NCBI GenBank assembly: GCA_964424125.1
Contig: CAYRHS010000042.1
Location: 1 to 20,412, forward strand
Reading direction: 5' to 3'
DNA length: 20,412 nucleotides
DNA from: CAYRHS01 sp964424125
GTDB lineage: Bacteria > Actinomycetota > Acidimicrobiia > IMCC26256 > JAOSJL01
In this document: positions 6,639 to 13,656 of the stretch, in pieces
How the letters are laid out: each line of letters starts with the position of its first letter
Position numbering within the stretch: the first letter of the stretch is position 1
The notes under the pieces: generated by a model
What the model was told of the DNA's origin: nothing
The model's input: only the letters and a program-made list of their open reading frames with translations
The model's database searches: none
Program-made: the position numbers and the translations under genes

Positions 6639-6658
6639 CTCGGGACCTTCGTCCCTTC
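6639..6658. promoter_or_regulatory. DosR-box-like palindrome upstream of the receiver-like/Asp23-like gene
   Basis: CTCGGGACCTTCGTCCCTTC contains the same 14-base core, GGGACCTTCGTCCC, as the site at 5510-5523. It starts eight bases after the previous stop codon and lies 76-95 bases upstream of ATG 6734. Two identical palindromes about 1.1 kb apart, each in a short gap at the head of a unit, are hard to explain by chance. Confidence 0.72.
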
Positions 6659-6733
6659 TGGACGACCGCCGATTCGATCATCATCGCGTCAGATCCCAAG
6701 ACGGGTGTTCGGGCGAGTGGGCGAAGCAGGGTG

Positions 6734-7387
6734 ATGACCGACGCGGGGTCGGCGAGCCCCCGGGCCGCGCTGGCGGTGTTGGTGGTCGAGGCGGACCACC
6801 GGGCGGCAGAGTCGGCGGCCGAGGCGTTGCGGGACGCGGGGCACCGCGTCCTGCGGTGCTCCGAGCCCGATGAGCCGGCCTTCCCGTGCGCGGGACTCGG
6901 CGGGGGCGAGTGCCCGCTCGATGCGAGCTCGGTCGACGTCGTGCTCGACGTTCGCGGCCATCCACGTTCGACCACCACCATGACCGAGACGGGCGTCACT
7001 TGCGCGCTGCGGGACGGAGTCCCGCTCGTCGTGGCCGGTCGCTCCGCCTTCAACCCGTTCGAGCTCCATGCCGAGGCGGTGGTGGCGAGCACCGACCCGT
7101 CCACCGTCGTGGCGGCCTGTGAACAGGTCGTCGCCGAGCCGCTCACCCGGCGTTCGACCGCGGCGACGGAGGCCGCCCGCGCCGCGCTGGCCGCGACCGG
7201 CGAGCCCGCCATCGAAGCATCGGCCGAGGTGCGCCGCCGCGGCGGCGTCCTCGACGTACGCGTCGAGCTGACCCACGACGTGTCCGATTCGGTGGTGTCG
7301 GCGGTGGCGAACCACGTGGTGGCCGCCGTTCGGGAGGTCGATCGCTTCGCCGCGGGTGTCGACGTCTCGGTCCGCCGCCCCGGCTGA
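6734..7387 (+). CDS. Unrecognised two-domain protein: receiver-like cysteine-triad domain plus Asp23-like C-terminus
   Basis: A 217-residue protein of unknown function. Residues 12-120 resemble a degenerate receiver domain (AVLVVEADHRAAESAAEALRDAG, then VDVVLDVRG) and match the protein at 2272-2727, including the triad C42-x9-C52-x7-C60 followed by PL. Residues about 165-217 (EVRRRGGVLDVRVEL, VSDSVVSAVANHVVAAVREV, FAAGVDVSV) have the strand-helix-strand pattern of the C-terminal half of Asp23/Gls24 (alkaline-shock) proteins; this resemblance is weak and inferred. It is expected in the cytosol, as no membrane segment is present. It is the first gene after the DosR-type box at 6639-6658 and converges on the TreT-like gene with an 11-base gap. 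GTG 6731 is an alternative start. Confidence 0.72.
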   Translation: MTDAGSASPRAALAVLVVEADHRAAESAAEALRDAGHRVLRCSEPDEPAFPCAGLGGGECPLDASSVDVVLDVRGHPRSTTTMTETGVTCALRDGVPLVVAGRSAFNPFELHAEAVVASTDPSTVVAACEQVVAEPLTRRSTAATEAARAALAATGEPAIEASAEVRRRGGVLDVRVELTHDVSDSVVSAVANHVVAAVREVDRFAAGVDVSVRRPG

Positions 7388-7398
7388 GGCGGAGCGAG

Positions 7399-8820
7399 TC
7401 AGGCGAGCGGCTCGAAGAGGCGCGCGTACTGCTCCAGGTGGCGGTCACCGAGGAAGTCGCGCCGCGCGCGCTCGTGCGCGTTGTGGCCCAGCTGCGCGGC
7501 GTACCCCCGGTCCTCGAGGAGCAGGCGGAGCGCTCGGCCGAAGGACTCGAGATCCTCGGGCTCCACGAGGATCCCGTCCTCGCCGTCCTCGACCTGGTCG
7601 GGGATCCCACCGACCCTCGAGGCGACGAGGGGTCGTTCCTTCCACATGGCCTCGGAGACGGTGAGACCGAAGCCCTCGGCGAGGCTCTTCTGGGTGACCA
7701 CCGAGGCGCGGCGTTGCACCGCGTTCACGATGGCTGCGTTCTCGTCGACGTCGGCCATCGGCAGGCACGCGAGGTGGACGTGGGCCCGGGCCGCGTGCGG
7801 GAACGCTCGCCACGCCTCGTGGCACTCGTCGAGCACGTCGGCACCTTCCGGGTCGTCGGTGACGCCGGTCACGTTCGGGCCCGCCAGCAGCAGGTGCGCA
7901 TCCGAGCGGCCCACCACGTGGCGCTCGAAGGCCTCCATGACTCCTCGCATGTCCTTCAGGCGGTCCCAACGGGAGACCTGGACGACGAGCGGCGCATCCG
8001 GCGGGGGCGGCGGCCCGGTCTGGAGGATGTCGGCGTGTCGGTCGACGCGTCCGGGCGATCCGTCCCGGCGCGTGAACGTCGTGTCGGCGTCGAGCGGCGC
8101 GCCGTCCAGGAGGCCGACGTGGCCGAGGATGCTGCGGACCTGCTCGGCGCCCATCGCCTGGTTCTTGGGGGAGAACGGGTCGATCGACGGCGGGATGATC
8201 GCCAGCCGCGAGCCTCGGGCCCACACCGGCGCGAACTGCTCCCGGGTGAACACGTAGCCGTCGGCCGCCTCGAGGTAGGGCTCGAGGAAGTCCCACGACC
8301 GCTTCACGTAGCTGTCGTGGTCGTCGCTACCGATATGGCAACGCCACACCACGTGCAAGCCCGCGCGCTTGAGCGGCGCGACGAGCCCTGCGGTCTGGGG
8401 GTCGTGGAGGAGCGCGATGTCGCCGGGCCGCACGAGCGCCAGGAGCTCGAGGGAGTTCTCCGCGATCACCTGCTCGTAGACGTCGTGCTCTTTCGCTCCG
8501 AGCGGGCCGCCGTCACCAGCCGACCCGTGCAGCCCGTTGTGGATGCGCTTGGTGATCGCGAAGAAGTCGGGATCCCCCTCGATCACCGCCCACTCCGTGT
8601 CGATGCCCGCGCCGCGCACGTAGGCGAGGAGCGTCTGGAGCATCTCGGCGACGCCTCCGCCGGTGGCGGTCGAGCTCACGTTGACGACCGTCCGACCCGC
8701 CAGCATTTCGCGGGCTGCGTTGGCCACCGTGGCGAAGCGGGCGGCGCGCTCGGCTCCGATCACCGGCTCGAGCCGCTGCGGATCGAGGGCCTGGAGTTGG
8801 ACTTCCTGGATCTTTGCCAT
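7399..8820 (-). CDS. treT: TreT-like trehalose synthase (GT4 glycosyltransferase)
   Basis: A 473-residue retaining GT-B glycosyltransferase, most like TreT, which makes trehalose from a nucleotide-glucose donor and glucose. Visible features are the N-terminal glycine loop STATGGGVAEMLQ (50-62), HDPQTAGL (139-146), WRCHIGSD (159-166), the donor-phosphate region QVSRWDRLKD (281-290) and the family motif E-x7-E at Glu382 and Glu390 in AEGFGLTVSE. A stretch at 236-275 (acidic, then proline-rich GPPPPPD) looks like an insertion relative to archaeal TreT, as I remember it. ATG 8820 has GGAG nine bases upstream; upstream in-frame sequence is not protein-like. It is transcribed alone, divergent from the small cysteine-rich gene. 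Trehalose would fit stress survival. The donor (ADP- or UDP-glucose) cannot be read. Confidence 0.82.
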   Translation of the reverse strand: MAKIQEVQLQALDPQRLEPVIGAERAARFATVANAAREMLAGRTVVNVSSTATGGGVAEMLQTLLAYVRGAGIDTEWAVIEGDPDFFAITKRIHNGLHGSAGDGGPLGAKEHDVYEQVIAENSLELLALVRPGDIALLHDPQTAGLVAPLKRAGLHVVWRCHIGSDDHDSYVKRSWDFLEPYLEAADGYVFTREQFAPVWARGSRLAIIPPSIDPFSPKNQAMGAEQVRSILGHVGLLDGAPLDADTTFTRRDGSPGRVDRHADILQTGPPPPPDAPLVVQVSRWDRLKDMRGVMEAFERHVVGRSDAHLLLAGPNVTGVTDDPEGADVLDECHEAWRAFPHAARAHVHLACLPMADVDENAAIVNAVQRRASVVTQKSLAEGFGLTVSEAMWKERPLVASRVGGIPDQVEDGEDGILVEPEDLESFGRALRLLLEDRGYAAQLGHNAHERARRDFLGDRHLEQYARLFEPLA

Positions 8821-8840
8821 GACGAACGCTCCGTCGGCCT

Positions 8841-8860
8841 CGTCAGGGATCGTCAGGGAA
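8841..8860. repeat. Tandem 10-base direct repeat in the treT promoter region
   Basis: CGTCAGGGATCGTCAGGGAA holds two copies of CGTCAGGGA at a ten-base period, about one helical turn, 21-40 bases upstream of the TreT-like start. The spacing suits two protein half-sites on one DNA face. No known regulator motif was recognised. Confidence 0.35.
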
Positions 8861-8926
8861 TGTACTCGGCTTCCGCCTCCACGGTGGCCCGGGGTAGCCG
8901 TCACACCCGCATGGGAGTCTCTCGCC

Positions 8927-9130
8927 ATGGAAGAGCGACACGTCCTCACGATCGACTGCGACTGCTGCGCCATGCGGGGCACGAGCGCCTGCGACGACTG
9001 CGTGGTGCGATTCGTCGTACGTCGCGAGCCCGGGGACGCGGTGGTGCTCGACGCCACCGCCGAACGAAGCCTGCGCCTCCTCGCCGGCGCGGGCATGGTC
9101 CCTCGCCTGCGTTTCGACTGCGCGAGCTGA
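8927..9130 (+). CDS. Small cysteine-rich protein, possible zinc ribbon
   Basis: A 67-residue protein: after MEERHVLTID comes a dense cysteine cluster, C11-x-C13-C14-x7-C22-x2-C25, then a hydrophobic/basic stretch VVRFVVRR, an acidic DAVVLDATAERSLRLL helix and a C-terminal FDC. Four or five cysteines in 15 residues suggest a structural zinc site or a small iron-sulfur or redox site; which one is unknown. I recognise no named family. It reads in high-GC coding style up to a TGA at 9130. It lies 42 bases upstream of the DoxX-like gene on the same strand, so the two are probably cotranscribed, and it is divergent from the TreT-like gene. Confidence 0.7.
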   Translation: MEERHVLTIDCDCCAMRGTSACDDCVVRFVVRREPGDAVVLDATAERSLRLLAGAGMVPRLRFDCAS

Positions 9131-9172
9131 CTGCGCTACCAATGGCGTCCGGCGCCGAGCGGTGGAGCGGTG

Positions 9173-9706
9173 ATGGACGCCTTCGATGTCGACGGACTCA
9201 ATCTGGGGCTGCTCGTGCTGCGGGTCGGGCTCGGCTTCGTGATGCTCGCCCACGGCTACAATCACATCTTCGGCGGCGGCAAGATCAGGGGGACCGCGGG
9301 GTGGTTCGAGAGCCTCGGCATGCGTCCGGGGTTGCTGCACGCGTGGCTCGCCAGCCTCACGGAGCTCGGCGTGGGCGCGCTGCTCGTCGCCGGCTTGCTC
9401 ACACCCCTCGCGGCCGCCGGGGTGATCGGCGTGCTGTTCGTCGCGTTCATCACCAACCACCGGAAGAACGGCTTCTTCATCTTCCGGCCCGGTGAGGGCT
9501 ACGAGTACGTCCTCACGCTCATGATCGTGGCCGCCGCGCTCGGGGCGACCGGCGCGGGTGAGTGGTCGCTCGACGACGCGATCGACTTCCACGCCGATAG
9601 CTGGGTCGGGTTGCTGATCGCAGCCGGCGGGGGAGTCGCGTCCGCCACTGCCCTGATGCTGGCGTACTGGCGACCGTCGAGGCCGGAGCCGTCGACCGGG
9701 GGCTGA
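9173..9706 (+). CDS. DoxX-like integral membrane protein
   Basis: A 177-residue membrane protein of the DoxX/DoxD-like superfamily. The first helix is LGLLVLRVGLGFVMLAHGYN (11-30), with the typical LRxGLGxxMLAHG signature, followed by GGGKIRGTAGWFESLGM, then helices near 58-76, 80-96, 111-127 and 144-165. Family members are linked to quinone/thiosulfate chemistry or form redox complexes with other membrane proteins, but most are uncharacterised. Start ATG 9173 has GGAG six bases upstream; GTG 9170 is adjacent. It follows the small cysteine-rich gene and converges on the flavoprotein gene. Confidence 0.85.
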   Translation: MDAFDVDGLNLGLLVLRVGLGFVMLAHGYNHIFGGGKIRGTAGWFESLGMRPGLLHAWLASLTELGVGALLVAGLLTPLAAAGVIGVLFVAFITNHRKNGFFIFRPGEGYEYVLTLMIVAAALGATGAGEWSLDDAIDFHADSWVGLLIAAGGGVASATALMLAYWRPSRPEPSTGG

Positions 9707-9740
9707 CCAACCCGACGGGCGTGGATCGCACCCGCGGAAC

Positions 9741-9756
9741 GACGCCTATCGGCGTC
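9741..9756. terminator. Possible bidirectional terminator hairpin
   Basis: GACGCC-TATC-GGCGTC forms a perfect six-base-pair stem with a four-base loop, between the convergent DoxX-like and flavoprotein genes and overlapping the flavoprotein stop codon. There is no T-tract on either side, so intrinsic termination is uncertain. Confidence 0.35.
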
Positions 9757-11551
9757 CCTCGAGCGTCTCGACGAGCAGCGGGACGGCGTCGCGCCAGTCG
9801 GCGATGATCGAGACGTCGGCGTGGTCGTGCACGAACGCGTCGGGGTCGTTGTTGATCGCGAGCACCGTACCGGCGCCACGAATCCCGACCGTGTGATTGA
9901 ACTTGCCGGAGAGTCCGATCGCGACGTAGAGGAGTGGCGCGATGCTGCGGCCGGTGATGCCGATCTGACGAGCGCGAGGGAGCCAGCCGCGGTCCGTCAC
10001 CTTGCGGGTAGCGCCGAGCTCGGCCCCGAGGACCTCCAGGAGCGGATCGAGGCGCGAGTAGTCCGTCGGCTCGAGCCCCACGCCCACGCCGACGACGGCA
10101 TCGGCGAGTGCCAGCGTCTCCAGGTCGTCGTCGTGCTCTCGAGTGAGCACCTCGACGCGGCCCCGCCGCGCGATCGAGCGGCGCTCCACGGATGCGTGCA
10201 CCGGTCGAGGTTCGAGCGCGGGGAGCACGCCGGCGCGGACCGTCGCCATCTGGACCGGCGACGACGCGGTGATCGCGGCCACCAGGCGGCCACCGAACGC
10301 GGGTTTCCACGCGACGAGCCGGCCGTCTTCGACGTCGAAGCCGACCGCGTCTCCCGTGAGGCCCGCGCCCAGCCGGGCTGCGATCCGGCTCGCGACCTCA
10401 CGTCCCCACGCTGTGCTCGGTGCGAGGAACGCCCACGGTTCGTGCTCCTCGGCCCAGTCCGCGGCGGCGGCTGCGATGTCCTCCTCCACCGTGGAACCGA
10501 CGAACACCATCACGCCGTCGGCCCCTTGGCCTCCGAGCACATCGGCCGCGAGCCAAGGCCCGTCCGGCGCGTCGGGGACGGCGCCGACCGCGACGGTGGC
10601 ACCGCCGATGCGCGCCGCGAAGCCCGCGGCGGCACCCAGGAGCTCGACTGTCTCCCGGTCGCGTCCCGGTTCGGCCAGCACTGCGACGGGCCGTCCGCCG
10701 GCGCCCGTCATCGCAACCGTCCCGACCGAGATCGAGCCACGCCGCTCGAGCGCGCCCCTCACGTGCAGCATCTGGACTGCCGCGCGGACTTGCGCGTCGA
10801 CGGGACCGGACAGCGAGCACCGTTCCCGGGCGATCTCGAGCACGCGCACCGAGCCCACGCAGGTCGGGCTGCCGGCCTGACCCCAGGGGCCCGCACCCAG
10901 CTCGACCGCCGACCGGCGTGTGATCCGGCCCGGGTCGACCGCGGCCCGTTCCTCCGGGTCGACCTTGCAGGGCTCGCAGAGCCGTTCGGCGACGGAGAGC
11001 ACCGCCGGTAGCGACGCCCGGGCCCGGGTCATGCCGTCGTCGTGTTCGCACGCGGCCTCGAGCCTCGGGCCGTCGAGCCGGAGCTCCTTTACCCCGGTGA
11101 GGAAGGGGAGGTCGAGGAGCTCCGCCACCTCGGGGCCGACCTGGCCGGTGTCGGCGTCGACCGAGTTGCGACCGAAGAGCAGCAGGTCGAACGGGCCGTC
11201 GCGCTCGACAGCCGCCACGAGCGCCCGGGCGGTGGCCAGCGTGTCCGATCCCGCGAACGCGGGATCGGTGACGTGGACGGCGCGGATCTCGACGCCACGA
11301 TCGAGGCCCCAGGCGATCGCCTCGCGCAGCGTGTCCTCGGCCGAAGGAGGGCCGAGGGTGAAGACGACGACCTCACCGCCGCTCGTTCCCGCGAGATCGC
11401 ACGCCTTGCTCACCGCGCGACGGCAGTACGGGTTCATTTCCAGCTCGAGGCCCTCGCGCCGGAGTCGGCCGTCGGCGCCGAGCGTCATGTCCTCGAACTT
11501 CGGGATCTGCTTGACCAACGCGGCGATGCGGAGTGGTGAGGTGATGGCCAT
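9746..11551 (-). CDS. Fused electron-transfer flavoprotein, EtfB-EtfA
   Basis: A 601-residue single-chain ETF that probably takes electrons from the neighbouring acyl-CoA dehydrogenases and passes them towards the quinone pool. Residues 1-255 are EtfB-like (IAALVKQIPKFEDMTL, MNPYCRRAVSKA, LLFGRNSVDADTGQVGPEVAELLDLPFLT). Residues 285-601 are EtfA-like, with the FAD-binding end LPRARQIGITGRSIAPLLY (524-542), GLSGKFNHTVG (547-556) and AINNDPDAF (565-573). Thr533 and His553, which line up with FAD contacts of human ETF-alpha, are kept, but the Arg of the usual SGGRG motif is Val491 (GVGVGL). Start ATG 11551 gives the normal EtfB N-terminus; ATG 11605 would place coding sequence over the operator at 11593-11612. 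It is divergent from the thiolase. Confidence 0.88.
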   Translation of the reverse strand: MAITSPLRIAALVKQIPKFEDMTLGADGRLRREGLELEMNPYCRRAVSKACDLAGTSGGEVVVFTLGPPSAEDTLREAIAWGLDRGVEIRAVHVTDPAFAGSDTLATARALVAAVERDGPFDLLLFGRNSVDADTGQVGPEVAELLDLPFLTGVKELRLDGPRLEAACEHDDGMTRARASLPAVLSVAERLCEPCKVDPEERAAVDPGRITRRSAVELGAGPWGQAGSPTCVGSVRVLEIARERCSLSGPVDAQVRAAVQMLHVRGALERRGSISVGTVAMTGAGGRPVAVLAEPGRDRETVELLGAAAGFAARIGGATVAVGAVPDAPDGPWLAADVLGGQGADGVMVFVGSTVEEDIAAAAADWAEEHEPWAFLAPSTAWGREVASRIAARLGAGLTGDAVGFDVEDGRLVAWKPAFGGRLVAAITASSPVQMATVRAGVLPALEPRPVHASVERRSIARRGRVEVLTREHDDDLETLALADAVVGVGVGLEPTDYSRLDPLLEVLGAELGATRKVTDRGWLPRARQIGITGRSIAPLLYVAIGLSGKFNHTVGIRGAGTVLAINNDPDAFVHDHADVSIIADWRDAVPLLVETLEGRR

Positions 11552-11592
11552 CGGAACCCGGGCGCAGCGCGCGGCAGGGGAGGTGACGAGAT

Positions 11593-11612
11593 ACCTGACT
11601 ACCATGTCAGGT
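11593..11612. promoter_or_regulatory. Operator-like inverted repeat between the ETF and thiolase genes
   Basis: ACCTGACTACCATGTCAGGT is a perfect seven-base inverted repeat (ACCTGAC/GTCAGGT) around a six-base spacer. It lies 42 bases upstream of the flavoprotein start and 21 bases upstream of the thiolase start, so one bound repressor could control both. A related site is at 14899-14918. The geometry suits a TetR- or GntR-family dimer; no such regulator is encoded in the window. Confidence 0.6.
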
Positions 11613-11633
11613 TACCGAGCGCCGGAGGGAGCG

Positions 11634-12821
11634 ATGGAACTGCGCGAGGCCGTCATCGTGGATGCAACGCGCACACCGATCGGCAAGCGCAAGGGCGCGC
11701 TAGCCCACTGGCACCCGACCGATCTCCTCGGGTTCACGCTCCGGACGTTGCTGGAGCGCAACGAGGTCGACCCGGGCACGATCGACGACGTGGTGGGCGG
11801 CTGCGTCACGCAGTCGGGCGAGCAGGGTGTCAACGTCACGAAGAACGCCTGGGTGGCGGCGGGCCTCCCGTGGCACGTGCCCGCGACGACCGTCGACCGG
11901 CAGTGCGGCTCGTCGCAACAGGCCGCACACTTCGTTGCCCAGGGCGTGATGGCCGGCGCCTACGACCTCGCCATCGCGTGCGGCGTGGAGTCCATGACGC
12001 GGGCGCCGATGGCCAGCAACGCCAAGGGCGGGACCGGACCCTTCAGCCCCGCGTTCCTGGAGGCCGTCGGGGGCAACCTCGGGATCCAGTTCTGGGTCGC
12101 GCAGCAGCTCGCGGCCCGCTGGGAGATCACGCGCGAGGACATGGATGCGTACTCCCTCGAGAGCCATCGGCGGGCGGCGGCTGCCACCGACGACGGGTTC
12201 TTCGCCCGCGAGATCACGCCGATCCCGCTGAAGGACGAGACGGGCAACCTGACCGGCGAGTTCCTCTCCGTCGACGAGGGCATCCGGCGCGGGGGGACGA
12301 TGGAGAAGATGGCCGAGCTCCCGTCGGCGATGAGCTGGGAGCCGGACGCGGCGCCGGACATCACGCCCGGCAACGCGTCGCAGATGAGTGACGCCGCCGC
12401 GGCGATGCTCATCGCCGATCGTGCCACGGCCGAACGGCTCGGCCTCCCCGTCCGGGCCGCGTTCCGCCATTTCGCCGTCATGGCCGACGACGCGGTCCTC
12501 GTCCTCTCCGCCCCCAACCCCGTGACCCGCAAGCTGCTCGAGCGCAGCGGCATGAAGATCGACGACTTCGACGCCATCGAATGCAACGAGGCGTTCGCGG
12601 CGATCGCCCTGATGTGGGCGCGAGAGTTCGGGCCCGAGCCCGAGCGCTACAACGCTCGCGGGGGCGCGATCGCGCTGGGCCATCCGCTCGGTGCCAGCGG
12701 TGTCCGCATCATGACCACGCTGCTGAACCAGCTCGAGGTCGGCGGAGGGCGCTTCGGCTTCCAGACCATGTGCGAGGGCGGTGGCCAGGCCAACGCCACC
12801 GTCATCGAGCGCCTGGGCTGA
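11634..12821 (+). CDS. Thiolase (acetyl-CoA acetyltransferase/3-ketoacyl-CoA thiolase)
   Basis: A 395-residue biosynthetic/degradative thiolase, full length for the family. The nucleophile is Cys91 in TTVDRQCGSSQQA. The second site is NEAF in ECNEAFAA, the base is His350 in GGAIALGHPLGASG and the acid is Cys380 in MCEGGGQA, so the enzyme looks active. It would cleave a 3-ketoacyl-CoA with CoA to acetyl- or propionyl-CoA at the end of the beta-oxidation cycle run by the dehydrogenases nearby. The sequence is of the FadA5/FadA6-like actinobacterial type, but this assignment is from appearance only. Start ATG 11634 has a strong GGAGGG site. Its 3' end overlaps the broken monooxygenase gene by 20 bases on the opposite strand. 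Confidence 0.92.
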   Translation: MELREAVIVDATRTPIGKRKGALAHWHPTDLLGFTLRTLLERNEVDPGTIDDVVGGCVTQSGEQGVNVTKNAWVAAGLPWHVPATTVDRQCGSSQQAAHFVAQGVMAGAYDLAIACGVESMTRAPMASNAKGGTGPFSPAFLEAVGGNLGIQFWVAQQLAARWEITREDMDAYSLESHRRAAAATDDGFFAREITPIPLKDETGNLTGEFLSVDEGIRRGGTMEKMAELPSAMSWEPDAAPDITPGNASQMSDAAAAMLIADRATAERLGLPVRAAFRHFAVMADDAVLVLSAPNPVTRKLLERSGMKIDDFDAIECNEAFAAIALMWAREFGPEPERYNARGGAIALGHPLGASGVRIMTTLLNQLEVGGGRFGFQTMCEGGGQANATVIERLG

Positions 12822-13577
12822 TCCTTCCGGCGAGCTCGCGCAGCGCCGCCAGCTGCTCGAGGGCGTGCCCCACCGATCGGGAGCGGAACCGCGCGGCCAC
12901 GAGCGTGGCGCCTGCGTCCGCGTGCTCCTCGAGGGCCACGCGCGAGCCCGAAGCGTCGTCGATCGGATCCAGGTGCCGGGCCTGGACCACGACGTCGAGC
13001 GGTCGATCGCGGGCCGCCCACGCGTCGGTGGCGCGCTCGGCGTCGAGCCAGCCGCGAACCTGTCCCGAGTCGACCCGGAAGGGCGACCACGCGTCACCCA
13101 GCTCGACGGCGCGGCGCAAGGAGCGTCGGCTCCGGCCACCGACCCAGATCGGGACGGGCTCCCGGAGAGCGGGCGGGTCCACGATGACGTCCGAGAAGCC
13201 GAAGTGCTCGCCGTCGTACCGACGCCGACCCCCAGGATCATCCGACCGCCCGAGAGCCGATCGAGCGTGCCCACCTGCTTGGCGATGCCGAGGGGGCGGT
13301 GGTAGCCGAGCACGAGCGAGTAGGTCGCGAGCCCGATGTGCTCCGTGCGTGCCGCCAGGAACGCCACCGTCGCGACGGGGTCGTAGTAGCGGCTCCCGTG
13401 CTCCGCGGCGACGTCGGCCGGCACGGCCACGTGATCGCTCGCGGTGCAGAACGCATAACCGAGGCGGTCGGCCTCCCGCACGACCCGCAGGAGGTCCTCG
13501 ACCGTCGCGTCCCGTTCCCACGGCGAGTGCGCCCGGGGATTGAGCGTCACGACCGGCGTGACGATGCCGAGCTTCAT
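12802..13577 (-). pseudogene. Luciferase-like (LLM class) monooxygenase, broken by internal deletion and frameshift
   Basis: The N-terminal part in one frame (about 118 residues from ATG 13577) reads MKLGIVTPVVTLNPRAHSPW, then DRLGYAFCTASDHVAVP and LDRLSGGRMILGVGVG, clearly a F420/FMN-dependent TIM-barrel monooxygenase. The C-terminal part (about 139 residues) continues in another frame as YDGEHFGFSDVIVDPPALRE, PVPIWVGGRS and RAVELGDAWSPF. The frames switch near 13217-13225. By family comparison, roughly 35-40 residues that normally lie between GVGVG and the YxGEHF segment are missing. This looks like a deletion of about 100 or more bases that also shifts frame. Neither half alone would fold as an enzyme. 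An assembly error is possible. Confidence 0.78.
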
Positions 13578-13618
13578 TCCCCGAGCGGTTCGGCTCCCCC
13601 GGACGTCTTGGCGCCACC

Positions 13619-13639
13619 AGCGGGGACCTGTTCCCCGCT
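13619..13639 (-). terminator. Hairpin after the acyl-CoA dehydrogenase gene
   Basis: AGCGGGGA-CCTGT-TCCCCGCT is a perfect eight-base-pair stem with a five-base loop, starting 17 bases downstream of the minus-strand dehydrogenase stop. It has no U-tract, as is common for actinobacterial hairpins. It lies between that stop and the start of the broken monooxygenase gene. Confidence 0.45.
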
Positions 13640-13656
13640 ATCGACGGCGAAACGGC

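Noticed and set aside
7438..9495. Very long open frame on the plus strand opposite the treT-like gene
   Set aside because: It is the GC-rich antisense shadow of the glycosyltransferase and then of the small genes; its translation is Arg/Ala/Val-rich without recognisable motifs.
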